Of a stretch of DNA of 64,000 bases, positions 1 through 9,354 are shown piece by piece; the stretch's first letter is position 1, and each line of letters opens with the position of its first letter. Made by a program: the position numbers and the translations under genes. The DNA comes from Bin55 sp965203735 (lineage in GTDB: Bacteria > Pseudomonadota > Gammaproteobacteria > Pseudomonadales > Azotimanducaceae): NCBI GenBank assembly GCA_965203735.1, contig OZ241909.1, forward strand, positions 2,604,001-2,668,000. The letters run 5' to 3'. Below the pieces are notes generated by a model. It was not told where the DNA came from and searched no databases. It was given only the letters and a program-made list of their open reading frames with translations.

Positions 1-626
1 AAGATCCCGAATGGGTAGGCAAACGAACTAACCGAAGTTCCAAAACAATCTTCTAGATCGGACTTGCTCTCGAGAATCTCGGTTGCCCGTTCATTGGGGC
101 TCGCTGTTCTCAAGTTGGCGTGGGTTATGGTATGTGCTCCCAATTCCCAACGACCGGAACTCAACATTTGACTAATGTCCGCGTCGAGAAGCTTTGGTTC
201 GCTCATTAACTCACCGTCTGAATGATGGATCTTCTTGGACTTAGACCAATCTCGATTGTGTCTGTCCACGACAAGATACAAAGTAGCTCTAGCGCCGTAC
301 TTCTCCAGGATAGGATCTGCAATTAGCAAATTGTCCCTATAGCCATCGTCAAACGTGAGTGCAACACATTTTCGCGAACTAGAAGCGTCAATCTCCGACA
401 TCAGCAAGAATTTCCACCCATCTTCGCGCAACCACCGAATCTGTCTCTCGAATTCAGCTGGGTCCACGCGAAGTTTGTTGAACCTGGCTTTCGGCTTCTG
501 TCGACTGATCATGTGGTACATCAGTATTCGGGGTATGGCGTAATTTACAGTCGGCCGCCACCAGGCGTATTGAGAGGAGACAACTAGCGCAGCCACTGCC
601 GCACCACCAACCACGATCCAATTCAC
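1..626 (-). CDS. Polysaccharide deacetylase (partial, C-terminus cut by window edge)
   Basis: Carbohydrate esterase family 4 (NodB-homology) protein, expected to remove N- or O-acetyl groups from a polysaccharide at the envelope. The first ~209 residues are present. An N-terminal hydrophobic segment (about residues 4-18) looks like a membrane anchor. The metal-binding motif TFDDGYRDN lies at about 91-99, the second motif HTITH at 165-169 and the FAYPFG motif just before the edge. The GTG start overlaps the stop of the upstream glycosyltransferase as GTGA, which implies translational coupling. The pairing points to synthesis or tailoring of a surface glycan. The family is clear; the substrate is not. 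Confidence 0.85.
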   Translation of the reverse strand, partial: MNWIVVGGAAVAALVVSSQYAWWRPTVNYAIPRILMYHMISRQKPKARFNKLRVDPAEFERQIRWLREDGWKFLLMSEIDASSSRKCVALTFDDGYRDNLLIADPILEKYGARATLYLVVDRHNRDWSKSKKIHHSDGELMSEPKLLDADISQMLSSGRWELGAHTITHANLRTASPNERATEILESKSDLEDCFGTSVSSFAYPFGI

Positions 627-1726
627 GATGACAACTCTTCGTACATTGCGATAGTGCGAGCACACATCTTTTCTAGTGTCATTTCGTGCGGTTGTACCGC
701 ATAGGACGACTGGTACAAGTCCACAATTCGTCCAGCCACAGCAGGAATGTCGCCAAGTGTGACAGCTCCGACAGGAAAAACCTGTTTCAAGATCTCGCCC
801 ACTCCTCCATGATCGAAAGCAACAACTGGAGTTCCAAGGGACAGAGCTTCCAAAACGGTTCTCCCAAAAGACTCCGGTTTCGTCGACAGTGATAGAACGA
901 ACGAACTGACAGAGAAAATCTCTCGGACATCCGATCGTTGACCGGTGAACCAAACGCGGTTTTCGAGATGGACGGACCGCGACACGCGTTCATGAAGTGC
1001 ACGTGCATATCGTCGATGGCGAGATTCCTCTGAACCCACAATTAGTCCTCTACATGCGAATCCTGTCGAATTGAGATACTCCAGTACCGACAAGAACTCT
1101 TGCTGCCCCTTGAGTCGCGTTACTCGTCCAGCCAGTGTGAGAACAGGATCTGCATTGGGATTGAACTCCCGCATGTATTGGCTCCATGACCGCATCCATT
1201 CATCGGAAGGTCGAAAGTCGCTGTGGTAGTAGGACGGGTCTATTCCGCGATAGATCACTCGTACCCTCGACTGATTCACCTTGGTGTAGTTTTGGAGCAA
1301 GTATTCTCGTGCTGTATTCGAGACAGCTTCGATACGTTCGCCTTGTCCTATCACAGCGCTGTAACGTGAGACTGAATGGAGTCCATGAACGCTTGTAACA
1401 AATCGGGGGCGGTTTCCACCTACTCTGTTCAAGGCGAGTAGTGTCAGCCAAGCGGGTAGCCGAGATCGACAGTGAACAATATCCACTTGTTCCCGATTGA
1501 GAAATGCCACAATCTGACCAATGCCTTTGAGGGATCTTGGAGACTTTTGAGCTACAGCCATCGGTACATGTCGAACACCCAATCGCTCAAGTTCTTCAAC
1601 CAAGGCTCCGCCTTCCGAAATCACGATGGGTTCGTGGTTGCTTCTTGTCAATGCTGAAGCGACCTCCACTGTACCACGCTCTACGCCTCCGCTCTCCATG
1701 CGAGGCACAATCTGAACGATTTTCAC
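623..1726 (-). CDS. Family 4 glycosyltransferase (GT-B fold)
   Basis: A 367-residue retaining glycosyltransferase that moves a sugar from a nucleotide donor to a growing glycan on the cytoplasmic face. The N-terminal acceptor half begins with the typical opening and a GGVERG glycine motif at about 13-18. The C-terminal donor half carries the E-x7-E signature in KPESFGRTVLEAL at about 283-295, followed by the conserved GTPVVAFDHGG segment. It is coupled by a 4-base overlap to the downstream deacetylase gene, so the two probably act on the same lipopolysaccharide- or capsule-type polymer. Donor and acceptor cannot be read from the sequence. Confidence 0.88.
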   Translation of the reverse strand: MKIVQIVPRMESGGVERGTVEVASALTRSNHEPIVISEGGALVEELERLGVRHVPMAVAQKSPRSLKGIGQIVAFLNREQVDIVHCRSRLPAWLTLLALNRVGGNRPRFVTSVHGLHSVSRYSAVIGQGERIEAVSNTAREYLLQNYTKVNQSRVRVIYRGIDPSYYHSDFRPSDEWMRSWSQYMREFNPNADPVLTLAGRVTRLKGQQEFLSVLEYLNSTGFACRGLIVGSEESRHRRYARALHERVSRSVHLENRVWFTGQRSDVREIFSVSSFVLSLSTKPESFGRTVLEALSLGTPVVAFDHGGVGEILKQVFPVGAVTLGDIPAVAGRIVDLYQSSYAVQPHEMTLEKMCARTIAMYEELSS

Positions 1727-1763
1727 ACGCGACTACACAACAAAGTCGAACTTCGCTGTCTAC

Positions 1764-2372
1764 CTATTGCCCGTAACTTGATGACGACTCTAGAAACTCC
1801 TGCTCTTCAGCAGTGGAGTCTCTTTCCAATACGCGATTTCTATGGGGAAAACGTCCAAACTTACTAATGATGTCCTTATGGTCTTCGAAGTACTTTAGGC
1901 TGTTCTCAACATAGTCTTTCCATCCCGGATCGCATTCTTCAAGAAGGTGTTTGGTCAACGAGACACCCAACTCTTGATCCTCAATGAATTCGCTATGTTG
2001 AAAGGGGTGGTACAAGAACAGACGTCCAGGTACGGTTAGTTCGAGATCGAACTTAAGGCTGACCGATCGTACTGCAACGGCTCGAGCCATGAGATCCTGA
2101 GAGAACGCAAGAGCAGTCCGACGATGAATTTGCCGTGAGAATTGATCTAGAACGATCACCAGTGCCAGTGCGCCGTTGGCAGATTCTGCCCATGACGACA
2201 AAGCATCGGAACATGCTTTCTCGTAGATCTCGCCAAATTTCTCAATGACTTCTTTGTCATTTTCGGGAGTTCCTCCATACCACAATTTGGACATTTCTTC
2301 GCACTTGTCCGGACCTTTATGGCTATCTCCCAGCCAATATTCAAGCACGAGACTAATTCCGGAATCATCCAT
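1764..2372 (-). CDS. DUF924 family protein
   Basis: A 202-residue protein recognisable as DUF924, a widespread all-helical family of unknown biochemical role. Diagnostic stretches are the N-terminal VLEYWLG, the central VLDQFSRQIHR and FLYHPFQHSE in the second half; these are the best-conserved segments of the family. The length is normal. It lies 37 bases upstream of the glycosyltransferase on the same strand and could share its transcript. It is divergent from the amidohydrolase gene, and the 255-base gap between them probably holds both promoters. No enzymatic function is claimed. Confidence 0.85.
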   Translation of the reverse strand: MDDSGISLVLEYWLGDSHKGPDKCEEMSKLWYGGTPENDKEVIEKFGEIYEKACSDALSSWAESANGALALVIVLDQFSRQIHRRTALAFSQDLMARAVAVRSVSLKFDLELTVPGRLFLYHPFQHSEFIEDQELGVSLTKHLLEECDPGWKDYVENSLKYFEDHKDIISKFGRFPHRNRVLERDSTAEEQEFLESSSSYGQ

Positions 2373-2627
2373 GAAGCTATCGGCTAACCCTCAGACAGTG
2401 CTATACAAGTCTCAACTAAGTTCTCGAGAAGGCTGTAGATTTTCTCGGAACACGCACCAAGACTCTCAGATTATTGCATTTTTGGTCGATCCAGGTGCTT
2501 AAGCCTACGGGGCAAATGTGACGCACAGACTGTTGTACTCGCACAATTGAGACTCTACGGCTATCGAAATTTTGTGAGGAAGTATTATTGGATTTCTTGA
2601 GAGACAGCGAGAGACCGTTAGGAAACT

Positions 2628-3845
2628 GTGGACACGAACAACGCATGGCGTCTAGAAACTCCTGGCATAGACGGATGGAAGCGCACAGCCCGGCCTGACG
2701 ACCCGAACAAGTTTTTCGTGGTGTCCACTGATGGTCACGTTCAAGAACCCGCCGATCTGTGGCACCGCCGTATTGACAAGAAGTTCCGAGGGCGACTGCC
2801 TGGTGTGGTTGTCGGATCAGACGGCAAGAAGTACCAGAAGACAGAGGGATTTCGTCCGTTGAGAATTCGAAACATCGAGTTCAAAGGAGAGGACGCCTTA
2901 CGCAACGGATCGGGATCAACTCCTGAGCACCGTCTCAGAGACCTCACAAGAGACGGCGTCGATGCCGAAATTCTCTTTCCCAACAAGGGATTGGCGATGT
3001 GGGCGACCCAAGACCCTTACTTCAGTCAAGCCATGTGTCGTGTCTGGAACGATTGGGCTTGGGAAATGTTTGGAAACTTCAATGATCGCCTTTGTCCGAT
3101 GGCTTGCATCGCTTCATTGGATATTGAAGGAAGCATCCGGGAGATAGAACGCTGCGCACTGCTAGGTTTTCGTGGACTATCACTGCCTTGCAAACCAGTT
3201 TGGGGAGCTCCCGATCACGAAGCGTTGAACTACAACTTGCCGGAGTTTGATCCTTTGTGGTCCGTTATCGAGGAAACTGATCTACCAATGACCTTTCATG
3301 TTTCAACCGGTCGAGATCCGAGAACCTCCCGCGGAAATGGCGGAGCCGTCATTAATTACGCAGTGCACTCTCTAGCCCCCACAATGGAACCAATCGCAAA
3401 TCTATGCTCTTCGGGAGTCTTGGATCGCTTTCCAAAGCTCCGATTCGGCAGTGTCGAAGCCGGAATCGGGTGGGTACCGTGGACTCTTTGGGCACTTGAC
3501 GAAGCGTACAAGAAACATCACATGTTTGTCAGACCAAGGCTGGAACGAATGCCTAGCGACTATTTTCGGTCCAACGGATTCGCAACGTTTCAAGAAGACA
3601 AACCAGGACTGGATTTGGCACGTGAGCACAACCTTGTGAGCAACTTCATGTGGGCAAATGACTATCCACACCACGAAGGAACATGGCCTCACTCGGCTGC
3701 CGCGATCGAGCGAACGATGACCCAGCTATCTGACGAGGAACGTGCCAAGATCTTGGGATTGAACGCCGCTAAGTTATTCAAGATTCCCATACCGGAGCGT
3801 TATCTCACCCAAACAGATGTCAGCCGTATCCACTCTCTCGGGTAG
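2628..3845 (+). CDS. Amidohydrolase family protein (amidohydrolase_2 type)
   Basis: A 405-residue TIM-barrel metal-dependent hydrolase or decarboxylase. The N-terminal motif STDGHVQEPADLW is the usual xDxHxxEP opening of the amidohydrolase_2 family, which includes aminocarboxymuconate-semialdehyde decarboxylase-like enzymes. A barrel histidine occurs in TFHVSTG, and the C-terminal NDYPHHEGTWPHS segment is typical of a subgroup often found beside CoA-ligase and steroid or aromatic degradation genes. The start is GTG. An MFS transporter and a CoA ligase follow on the same strand, suggesting a small catabolic or detoxification cassette. The substrate is unknown. Confidence 0.8.
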   Translation: MDTNNAWRLETPGIDGWKRTARPDDPNKFFVVSTDGHVQEPADLWHRRIDKKFRGRLPGVVVGSDGKKYQKTEGFRPLRIRNIEFKGEDALRNGSGSTPEHRLRDLTRDGVDAEILFPNKGLAMWATQDPYFSQAMCRVWNDWAWEMFGNFNDRLCPMACIASLDIEGSIREIERCALLGFRGLSLPCKPVWGAPDHEALNYNLPEFDPLWSVIEETDLPMTFHVSTGRDPRTSRGNGGAVINYAVHSLAPTMEPIANLCSSGVLDRFPKLRFGSVEAGIGWVPWTLWALDEAYKKHHMFVRPRLERMPSDYFRSNGFATFQEDKPGLDLAREHNLVSNFMWANDYPHHEGTWPHSAAAIERTMTQLSDEERAKILGLNAAKLFKIPIPERYLTQTDVSRIHSLG

Positions 3846-3968
3846 TAGTAAGCTTGCGAGAAGACCTTTAGTGAACGAAATTAACAAGTAGGATTCGAGA
3901 CCACACGGGTCACTTCGCTATCATTTGCCGCTTCCACATGGGCTCTTACGCTCAAATCGGCGCATTTC

Positions 3969-5315
3969 ATGCCTTCGTCGCTACGAGGATCCCTCGAAAA
4001 GACCTTCGAAGCACTTAAATTTCGAGATTTTCGGCTTCTTTGGATATCCAGCCTCTCTGCTGCATTTGCAATACAAATGCAGATTTTGGCCAGAGGCTGG
4101 CTCATCTACGACCTGACTGAGTCCGAATTGGCTCTTACCTATGTGATGTTGTCGTTCTTGCTACCGTCGGCGGCATTTTCTTTGGTTGGGGGTGTGCTTT
4201 CGGACCGCATTCGCAAGAAAACGATCATGCTGATCGCTCAGTGCCTCAACACCGTCGCTACGCTCGCGTTCGGAATTATCATCTTTGTCGATGCTGTGAA
4301 CTTTTGGCACTTCATCTATTTCGGAATTTTCAATGGCACAGTAATGGCTCTCAGTATGCCTGCCCGGACATCTGTATTGCCCGACTTGGTCGGTCGCCCT
4401 TCCCTCGTGAACGCCATGGCTCTGTCAAGTTCAACGTTTAATCTTGCCCGGGTAGCCGGTCCAACCGCTGCGGGAACGTTGATCGCTTTATTTGCAGCAG
4501 GCGACACAACTTCGACTCGGGGAGTAGGGCTCGTGTTCTTTGTGATCACCGGCTTAAATGCTATCTCGATCGTGGGCACATACATGCTCGACTATCGAGG
4601 CGACCCCCACCGCAAGATCAAGAAGAAAGTGCGAAGGGATGTTGTAGAGAGCATGGTGTACATGCGACGCAATCGAGTTTTGCTCGGCTTGCTTCTTATG
4701 GGACTAATTCCCATGACGTTTGGTTTCTCGGCATCCTTCCTTATGCCTGCATTCAATGCCGATGTATTGAATGGCGATCCTAGACTTCTTGGTTTTCTCG
4801 TTGCTGCGATGGGTATTGGAGCTCTGTTCGGATCTCTAACTCTTGCACGATTGGGCGATGTGGGACACAAGGGCAGGCTCATGTTTCTGACCGCCTACCT
4901 ATGGGCTATTTTCGTAGCTCTCTTTGCTGTGTCTAGTATTCTCTGGTTCGCACTATTGTTTAGTGCACTCATGGGGTTGTTCAGCTCAGTCTTGGGGTCG
5001 CTCAACATGAGCGTGGTACAGCTTGTGGTACCACCTACGATGCGTGGACGCGTCATGGCTATTCTCTGGGCAACCCATGGACTAATGCCATTGGGTATGA
5101 TTCCTATCGGATGGTTGGCAGAATTTTGGGGAATTACTTTCGCATTGTTAACGAGTGCAGCACTTTTGGCAGCATCGACCTTTGCGTTGCGGGTGTTCAT
5201 ACCAGAGATAGCCAAAATCCGTCGGGGATATGACGAACCATCAAGGTATCAGGATAAAGCTGACACCGATGACGAGAAGTACGAGACTCCTCGAAGTCTC
5301 ACAGTTGCGTCATAG
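3969..5315 (+). CDS. MFS transporter (MFS_3 / EntS-like exporter)
   Basis: A 448-residue inner-membrane protein with about twelve hydrophobic segments. The opening (FRDFRLLWISSLSAAFA) and the GGVLSDRIRKKTIM loop match the MFS_3 subgroup, which includes the enterobactin exporter EntS and many drug or metabolite exporters. The second half repeats the fold, with a cytoplasmic loop GHKGRLM. It lies between the amidohydrolase and the CoA ligase and probably moves the substrate or product of that pathway, more likely outward judging from its relatives. The hydrophilic C-terminal tail (about 30 residues) is charged. Confidence 0.85.
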   Translation: MPSSLRGSLEKTFEALKFRDFRLLWISSLSAAFAIQMQILARGWLIYDLTESELALTYVMLSFLLPSAAFSLVGGVLSDRIRKKTIMLIAQCLNTVATLAFGIIIFVDAVNFWHFIYFGIFNGTVMALSMPARTSVLPDLVGRPSLVNAMALSSSTFNLARVAGPTAAGTLIALFAAGDTTSTRGVGLVFFVITGLNAISIVGTYMLDYRGDPHRKIKKKVRRDVVESMVYMRRNRVLLGLLLMGLIPMTFGFSASFLMPAFNADVLNGDPRLLGFLVAAMGIGALFGSLTLARLGDVGHKGRLMFLTAYLWAIFVALFAVSSILWFALLFSALMGLFSSVLGSLNMSVVQLVVPPTMRGRVMAILWATHGLMPLGMIPIGWLAEFWGITFALLTSAALLAASTFALRVFIPEIAKIRRGYDEPSRYQDKADTDDEKYETPRSLTVAS

Positions 5316-5350
5316 AACCGAAGTGCCATTGCGACGTGGTGGGAGGTACG

Positions 5351-6982
5351 TTGGAGCTTAACTTAGCCAAGATAAACGAGGGTGTCGCCGAAGCAGTCGG
5401 TGATCGTGAAGCGATCATATTTCGAGATCGTCGCATTACGTACTCGGAATTTACTGATCGCACGCGACGACTAGCGAACTTTCTCCTCGACAAAGGTATC
5501 GGCATTCACGAGGATCGGACCAGTTTAAGTCCATGGAAGTCCGGACAAGACCATGTTGGGCTCTACCTCTACAACGGAAATGAGTACCTCGAAGGAATGA
5601 TGGGCACCTATAAGTGCCGGGCTGCCCCGTTCAACGTAAATTACCGCTATGTCGACGAAGAGCTCATCTACCTACTCAACAACGCCAAGACACGAGCGCT
5701 CATTTTTCACAGTTCGTTGTCTAGACATGTCCAAGCAATTCGTGGCCATGTTCCCACACTCGAGCTGCTCATCCAGGTGCAGGACGACGACACAAAAACA
5801 GTGGATGGTGCCTTTGAATACGAGAGCATGCTCCAAGATTCCTCAGCAAACCGACTGGACGTCGATCTCTCCCCAGATGATCTCTACATACTTTACACCG
5901 GTGGAACAACCGGCATGCCCAAGGGAGTATTGTGGCGACAAGAGGACATAATCATTGCCGCTTTGGGAGGACGAAGAACCAATGGGGAGGTTCTCCAAAC
6001 CGTGAACGAATTTGTTGAACGGTCCATCGATCAAAATCGCAAATCGCTACCTGCACCTCCTTTTATGCATGGCGCGGGACACTGGAACGCACTCCAAGTA
6101 CTCAATGCCGGTGGCACAGTGGTGATTCAGGACGAAGTGAAGCGATTGGACGCCCAGGATATTCTTGACACCATCGAACGCGAGCAAGTAAACAATTTGC
6201 TCGTCGTGGGAGACGCCTTTGGACGCCCAATAGCAGACGCCCTAGTGAATTCTGGCCGCGAGTGCCCAAGCCTCCGCAACATCATCACGGGTGGTGCAAT
6301 CATGACCGCAAAGGTCAAGAGCGACATCATTCAGTCTTTGCCACAAGTCAAGATCATCGATTCTGCTGGATCTTCAGAGACCGGCGGGCAAGCCACACAT
6401 GTAAGCGATGCCACTTCCGGAGCGGCCACGGGAAAATTCTCCTTGAGCGAGAATAACGCAGTCATATCAGAAGACATGAGCGAGATTCTGTCTCCCGGAC
6501 ATTCCGGTCTAGGATGGTGGGCGCGAAGTGGCAACATCCCGCTTGGTTACTTGGATGATGAAGACAAGACACAAAAGACCTTTCCGTTGCTCAATGGAGT
6601 GCGTTACTCCGTTCCTGGAGACAAGGTAAGACTTCTCGAAGATGGATCCTTGGAACTACATGGCCGTGAATCCGTAACCATAAACTCCGGGGGCGAGAAG
6701 ATATTCGCTGAAGAAGTCGAACAAGCTCTGAAGCACCACGCGGATGTGTTCGACGCCGTCGTCTCTGGTCGACCATCTGAGAGATGGGGAAACGAAGTTG
6801 TGGCGATAGTGCAACTGCGAGAACAAGCCCAACCGTCGGAAGATAGCCTTCTTGGTGAGTGCCATAAACACATTGCTCGATACAAACTTCCGAAGTCCTT
6901 TATCTTCGTGAACGAAATCTTGAGAAGCCCAAGCGGCAAAGCTGACTACAAATGGGCTAAATCGATAGCCGAATCTCAATAG
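5351..6982 (+). CDS. Acyl-CoA synthetase (FadD-like, steroid/long-chain type)
   Basis: An ANL-superfamily ligase that activates a carboxylic acid to its CoA thioester through an acyl-AMP intermediate. The P-loop YTGGTTGMPKGVLWRQED is of the kind seen in actinobacterial FadD17/FadD19-like sterol side-chain ligases. The hinge region with GRESVTINSGGEKI and the C-terminal catalytic lysine in SGKADYKWAK are present. The TTG at 5351 is chosen because GGGAGG lies four bases upstream and the product then opens like relatives; in-frame GTGs at 5336 and 5339 would overlap that ribosome site. Length is 543 residues. The amidohydrolase and MFS gene precede it. Confidence 0.85.
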   Translation: MELNLAKINEGVAEAVGDREAIIFRDRRITYSEFTDRTRRLANFLLDKGIGIHEDRTSLSPWKSGQDHVGLYLYNGNEYLEGMMGTYKCRAAPFNVNYRYVDEELIYLLNNAKTRALIFHSSLSRHVQAIRGHVPTLELLIQVQDDDTKTVDGAFEYESMLQDSSANRLDVDLSPDDLYILYTGGTTGMPKGVLWRQEDIIIAALGGRRTNGEVLQTVNEFVERSIDQNRKSLPAPPFMHGAGHWNALQVLNAGGTVVIQDEVKRLDAQDILDTIEREQVNNLLVVGDAFGRPIADALVNSGRECPSLRNIITGGAIMTAKVKSDIIQSLPQVKIIDSAGSSETGGQATHVSDATSGAATGKFSLSENNAVISEDMSEILSPGHSGLGWWARSGNIPLGYLDDEDKTQKTFPLLNGVRYSVPGDKVRLLEDGSLELHGRESVTINSGGEKIFAEEVEQALKHHADVFDAVVSGRPSERWGNEVVAIVQLREQAQPSEDSLLGECHKHIARYKLPKSFIFVNEILRSPSGKADYKWAKSIAESQ

Positions 6983-7008
6983 TCAACATCGGCCGTTTCG
7001 CTAAGCCA

Positions 7009-8289
7009 ATGCACAAGCTATCGTCGGCATCAACCATAGGTGTGATTGGTCTTGGATATGTTGGACTACCTCTAGCTTTGACGCTAAGCAAGCACTATAC
7101 CACCCGTGGCTACGATCTCTCCCCAGCAAGAATCGAGTCGTTACGTTCAGGTGAAGATCACACTGGCGAAGTCGAAGATTCCGACTTCGAGCACAATCCG
7201 AACCGTTACTTCACCGCAAACCTCGATGAAATGCGCGGGTGCGACGTCTACATCGTGACAGTTCCTACACCAATCGACTCATCAAACAGTCCTGACCTTT
7301 CGCTCCTGGAGTTAGCAACCAATTCTGTTAGCCAAATTTTGGAACCAGGTTGCGTGGTTGTCTACGAATCGACGGTATACCCGGGCGTGACCGACGAATT
7401 CTGCATTCCCTTGTTGGAAGCGGGATCGAAGTTGAAAGTAAATCGCGACTTTTGGGTCGGGTACAGCCCTGAGCGAATAAACCCCGGTGACAAGACCCAT
7501 AGGCTGAGCGACGTTGTCAAAGTCACTTCGGGGTCAGACGCGCAAGCCGCTGAGTTCGTGGACCGGTTTTATCAGACGTTTGTGACGGCTGGCACCCACA
7601 AGGCTCCTTCAATCCGAGTTGCTGAAGCTGCCAAAGTCATCGAGAACATTCAACGTGACCTCAACATTGCATTGATGAATGAGTTTTCTCAGTTATTCAA
7701 CAAGTTAGATCTCGACACTGCTGACATCCTTGCCGCGGCTTCCACAAAATGGAACTTTCTGCCGTTCAAACCTGGCTTGGTCGGCGGACACTGCATTGGT
7801 GTGGATCCTTACTATCTCACGCACAAGGCTCGCGAAGTCGGATTCGACCCCGAAGTGATCCTGGCAGGTCGCAAGGTCAACAATGCCATGCCAGAATTCG
7901 TTAGTCAACGGATCATTAACTTATTGGAGAGTACTGGAAAATCTACACACGAATCCAGAGCACTCGTGCTTGGCATAACTTACAAGGAAAATTGTCCCGA
8001 TACGCGCAACAGCAAGTCGATCGAGCTTGTACGGGAATTGCGTCAGAGATTCAAAAAGGTCGATGTGTCCGACCCGGTTGCCGACACACGGCAGGAGAGT
8101 TTCCCGAGTGACATTGAATTGAACGATTGGCCAACACAAAGGTCATACGATGTGCTAATTCTTGCAGTTGCACACGATGCGTTTATAAGTGTTCCAACAA
8201 CGACGCTTCAGGACTGCTGTAGCTCCAACGCTGTTGTTTACGACATTACTCACAGTTTGCCCAGAGCGTTCGTCACAGAGCGGTTGTGA
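7009..8289 (+). CDS. tviB: Nucleotide-sugar dehydrogenase (TviB/WbpA type)
   Basis: A 426-residue NAD-dependent UDP-hexose dehydrogenase that oxidises C6 of UDP-GlcNAc or UDP-GalNAc to the uronic acid. The N-terminal Rossmann motif is GVIGLGYVGLPLA (10-22), and the active-site cysteine is Cys262 in GGHCIGVDPYYL. YSPERINPGD and the C-terminal UDP-binding domain with YKENCPDTRNS match the Vi-antigen TviB / WbpA subgroup rather than UDP-glucose dehydrogenase. It supplies an acidic sugar for O-antigen or capsule, in keeping with the glycan genes at the left edge. It lies 26 bases after the CoA ligase, but the two are probably not functionally linked. Confidence 0.88.
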   Translation: MHKLSSASTIGVIGLGYVGLPLALTLSKHYTTRGYDLSPARIESLRSGEDHTGEVEDSDFEHNPNRYFTANLDEMRGCDVYIVTVPTPIDSSNSPDLSLLELATNSVSQILEPGCVVVYESTVYPGVTDEFCIPLLEAGSKLKVNRDFWVGYSPERINPGDKTHRLSDVVKVTSGSDAQAAEFVDRFYQTFVTAGTHKAPSIRVAEAAKVIENIQRDLNIALMNEFSQLFNKLDLDTADILAAASTKWNFLPFKPGLVGGHCIGVDPYYLTHKAREVGFDPEVILAGRKVNNAMPEFVSQRIINLLESTGKSTHESRALVLGITYKENCPDTRNSKSIELVRELRQRFKKVDVSDPVADTRQESFPSDIELNDWPTQRSYDVLILAVAHDAFISVPTTTLQDCCSSNAVVYDITHSLPRAFVTERL

Positions 8290-8344
8290 TAGAAACTTAG
8301 TTGGGCCAGGTGGACATGGAACGGTAGTCGTTTCTCGAATATTA

Positions 8345-8432
8345 GGAGGGGTGGCTGAGTGGACGAAAGCACTGGTCTTGAAAACCAGCGAGGTTAACGC
8401 CTCCCAGGGTTCGAATCCCTGCCCCTCCGCCA
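8345..8432 (+). tRNA. tRNA-Ser (UGA anticodon)
   Basis: An 88-base class II tRNA with encoded CCA end. The acceptor stem GGAGGGG pairs with CCCCTCC, the discriminator is G, and the D region begins TGGCTGAGTGG. The anticodon arm CTGGT-CTTGAAA-ACCAG gives anticodon TGA (8379-8381), there is a long variable arm, and the T arm is CAGGG-TTCGAAT-CCCTG. It reads UCA and other UCN serine codons. Confidence 0.97.
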
Positions 8433-8447
8433 GCAAATGTTTTAGAC

Positions 8448-8828
8448 ATGTTGACTTACCTGCACAAGACAGAAAGCACTCACATGTGTTACCACCTCGG
8501 AAGTCATAGTTCCAAAGCGAACAGGTTCTGGGTCGTTGCCACGGGTGCGAGTCTGGGGTTGGAGGCCAAAGCCGTCTACCGTGTCTATTCGATCTTCCGG
8601 AATCAAGGGAACCTTGTGGCGTATATCGCGGACGAAGAACACGAACAAGGGCCCTTCATCTGCGAGGACCCCAATGGTGTGATCAACGACGTCCGAATGC
8701 CGATTGAATCGTTCGCTGGACGAGACTGCCTGTGTCCTCTACGACCGCTGGGATCATTCAAGTACAGCCATTGGAGTCTAGGTCGGAGGAGCGATGGACC
8801 TTCCATTACCGGCAGGCCACGACCGTGA
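8448..8828 (+). CDS. Hypothetical protein, possibly coupled to the downstream acetyltransferase
   Basis: An open frame of up to 126 codons that fills the otherwise empty stretch between tRNA-Ser and the acetyltransferase. I do not recognise the product. Support for coding is indirect: the stop codon overlaps the likely GTG start of the next gene as GTGA, the coupling arrangement used repeatedly in this genome, and codons tend to end in G or C until about 8730. Against it, no family is recognised, the C-terminal third looks low quality, and no strong ribosome site precedes ATG 8448 or ATG 8484. If it is not real, this 390-base stretch holds nothing else that I can see. Confidence 0.35.
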   Translation: MLTYLHKTESTHMCYHLGSHSSKANRFWVVATGASLGLEAKAVYRVYSIFRNQGNLVAYIADEEHEQGPFICEDPNGVINDVRMPIESFAGRDCLCPLRPLGSFKYSHWSLGRRSDGPSITGRPRP

Positions 8829-9277
8829 GCATTCAACCGAAAGAGAGCGAATCACGACGGCTCGAGATTCGATCCTTCGAAGCAGCCGATGAATCAGACG
8901 TAGTCGGACTGTGGCATGCATGTGATCTCGTCGTGCCGTGGAACGATCCCGTGAAGGACATTCAGCGGAAACTCCGAGTACAGCGCGAGCTGTTTCTGGT
9001 TGGTTTATTGAACGGACGAATGGTAGCCACAGTGATGAGCGGGTACGAGGGGCATCGCGGGTGGATCAACTACCTTGCGGTGGCTCCAGGGCATCGCAGG
9101 CAGGGATTTGGCCGTCGCATGATGGACGCAGCAGAAGTTCGTTTGCGCGATTTGGGCTGTCCGAAGATCAACCTGCAAGTCAGGCGGTCAAACACCCAAG
9201 CTGTCAACTTTTATCGTTCGCTTGGATTCCTTGAAGACGAATCAATCAGCTTGGGCAAGCGGTTGTTGCAGGATTGA
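8825..9277 (+). CDS. GNAT family N-acetyltransferase (YpeA-like)
   Basis: A GCN5-related acetyltransferase of about 150 residues. The acetyl-CoA-binding signature is clear: the core strand INYLAVAPGHRRQGFGRRMM contains the R/Q-x-x-G-x-G/A loop, and NTQAVNFYRSLGF is the usual C-terminal motif. The arrangement resembles E. coli YpeA, whose substrate is not established. The GTG at 8825 is preferred because it places the conserved domain near the N-terminus and overlaps the stop of the upstream frame; the frame stays open to 8732. The trpS leader follows 77 bases downstream. Confidence 0.8.
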   Translation: MSIQPKESESRRLEIRSFEAADESDVVGLWHACDLVVPWNDPVKDIQRKLRVQRELFLVGLLNGRMVATVMSGYEGHRGWINYLAVAPGHRRQGFGRRMMDAAEVRLRDLGCPKINLQVRRSNTQAVNFYRSLGFLEDESISLGKRLLQD

Positions 9278-9354
9278 AGCGCGCCGGCTGGGGAATCAGA
9301 CTGGCATCCGGCTATCGGTGTCGAAATATCGGGAAAGTGCAATTGGAGGCTGAG

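Noticed and set aside
8433..8824. Mobile element or integration scar downstream of tRNA-Ser
   Set aside because: No integrase, no repeat of the tRNA 3' end and no change in composition is visible.
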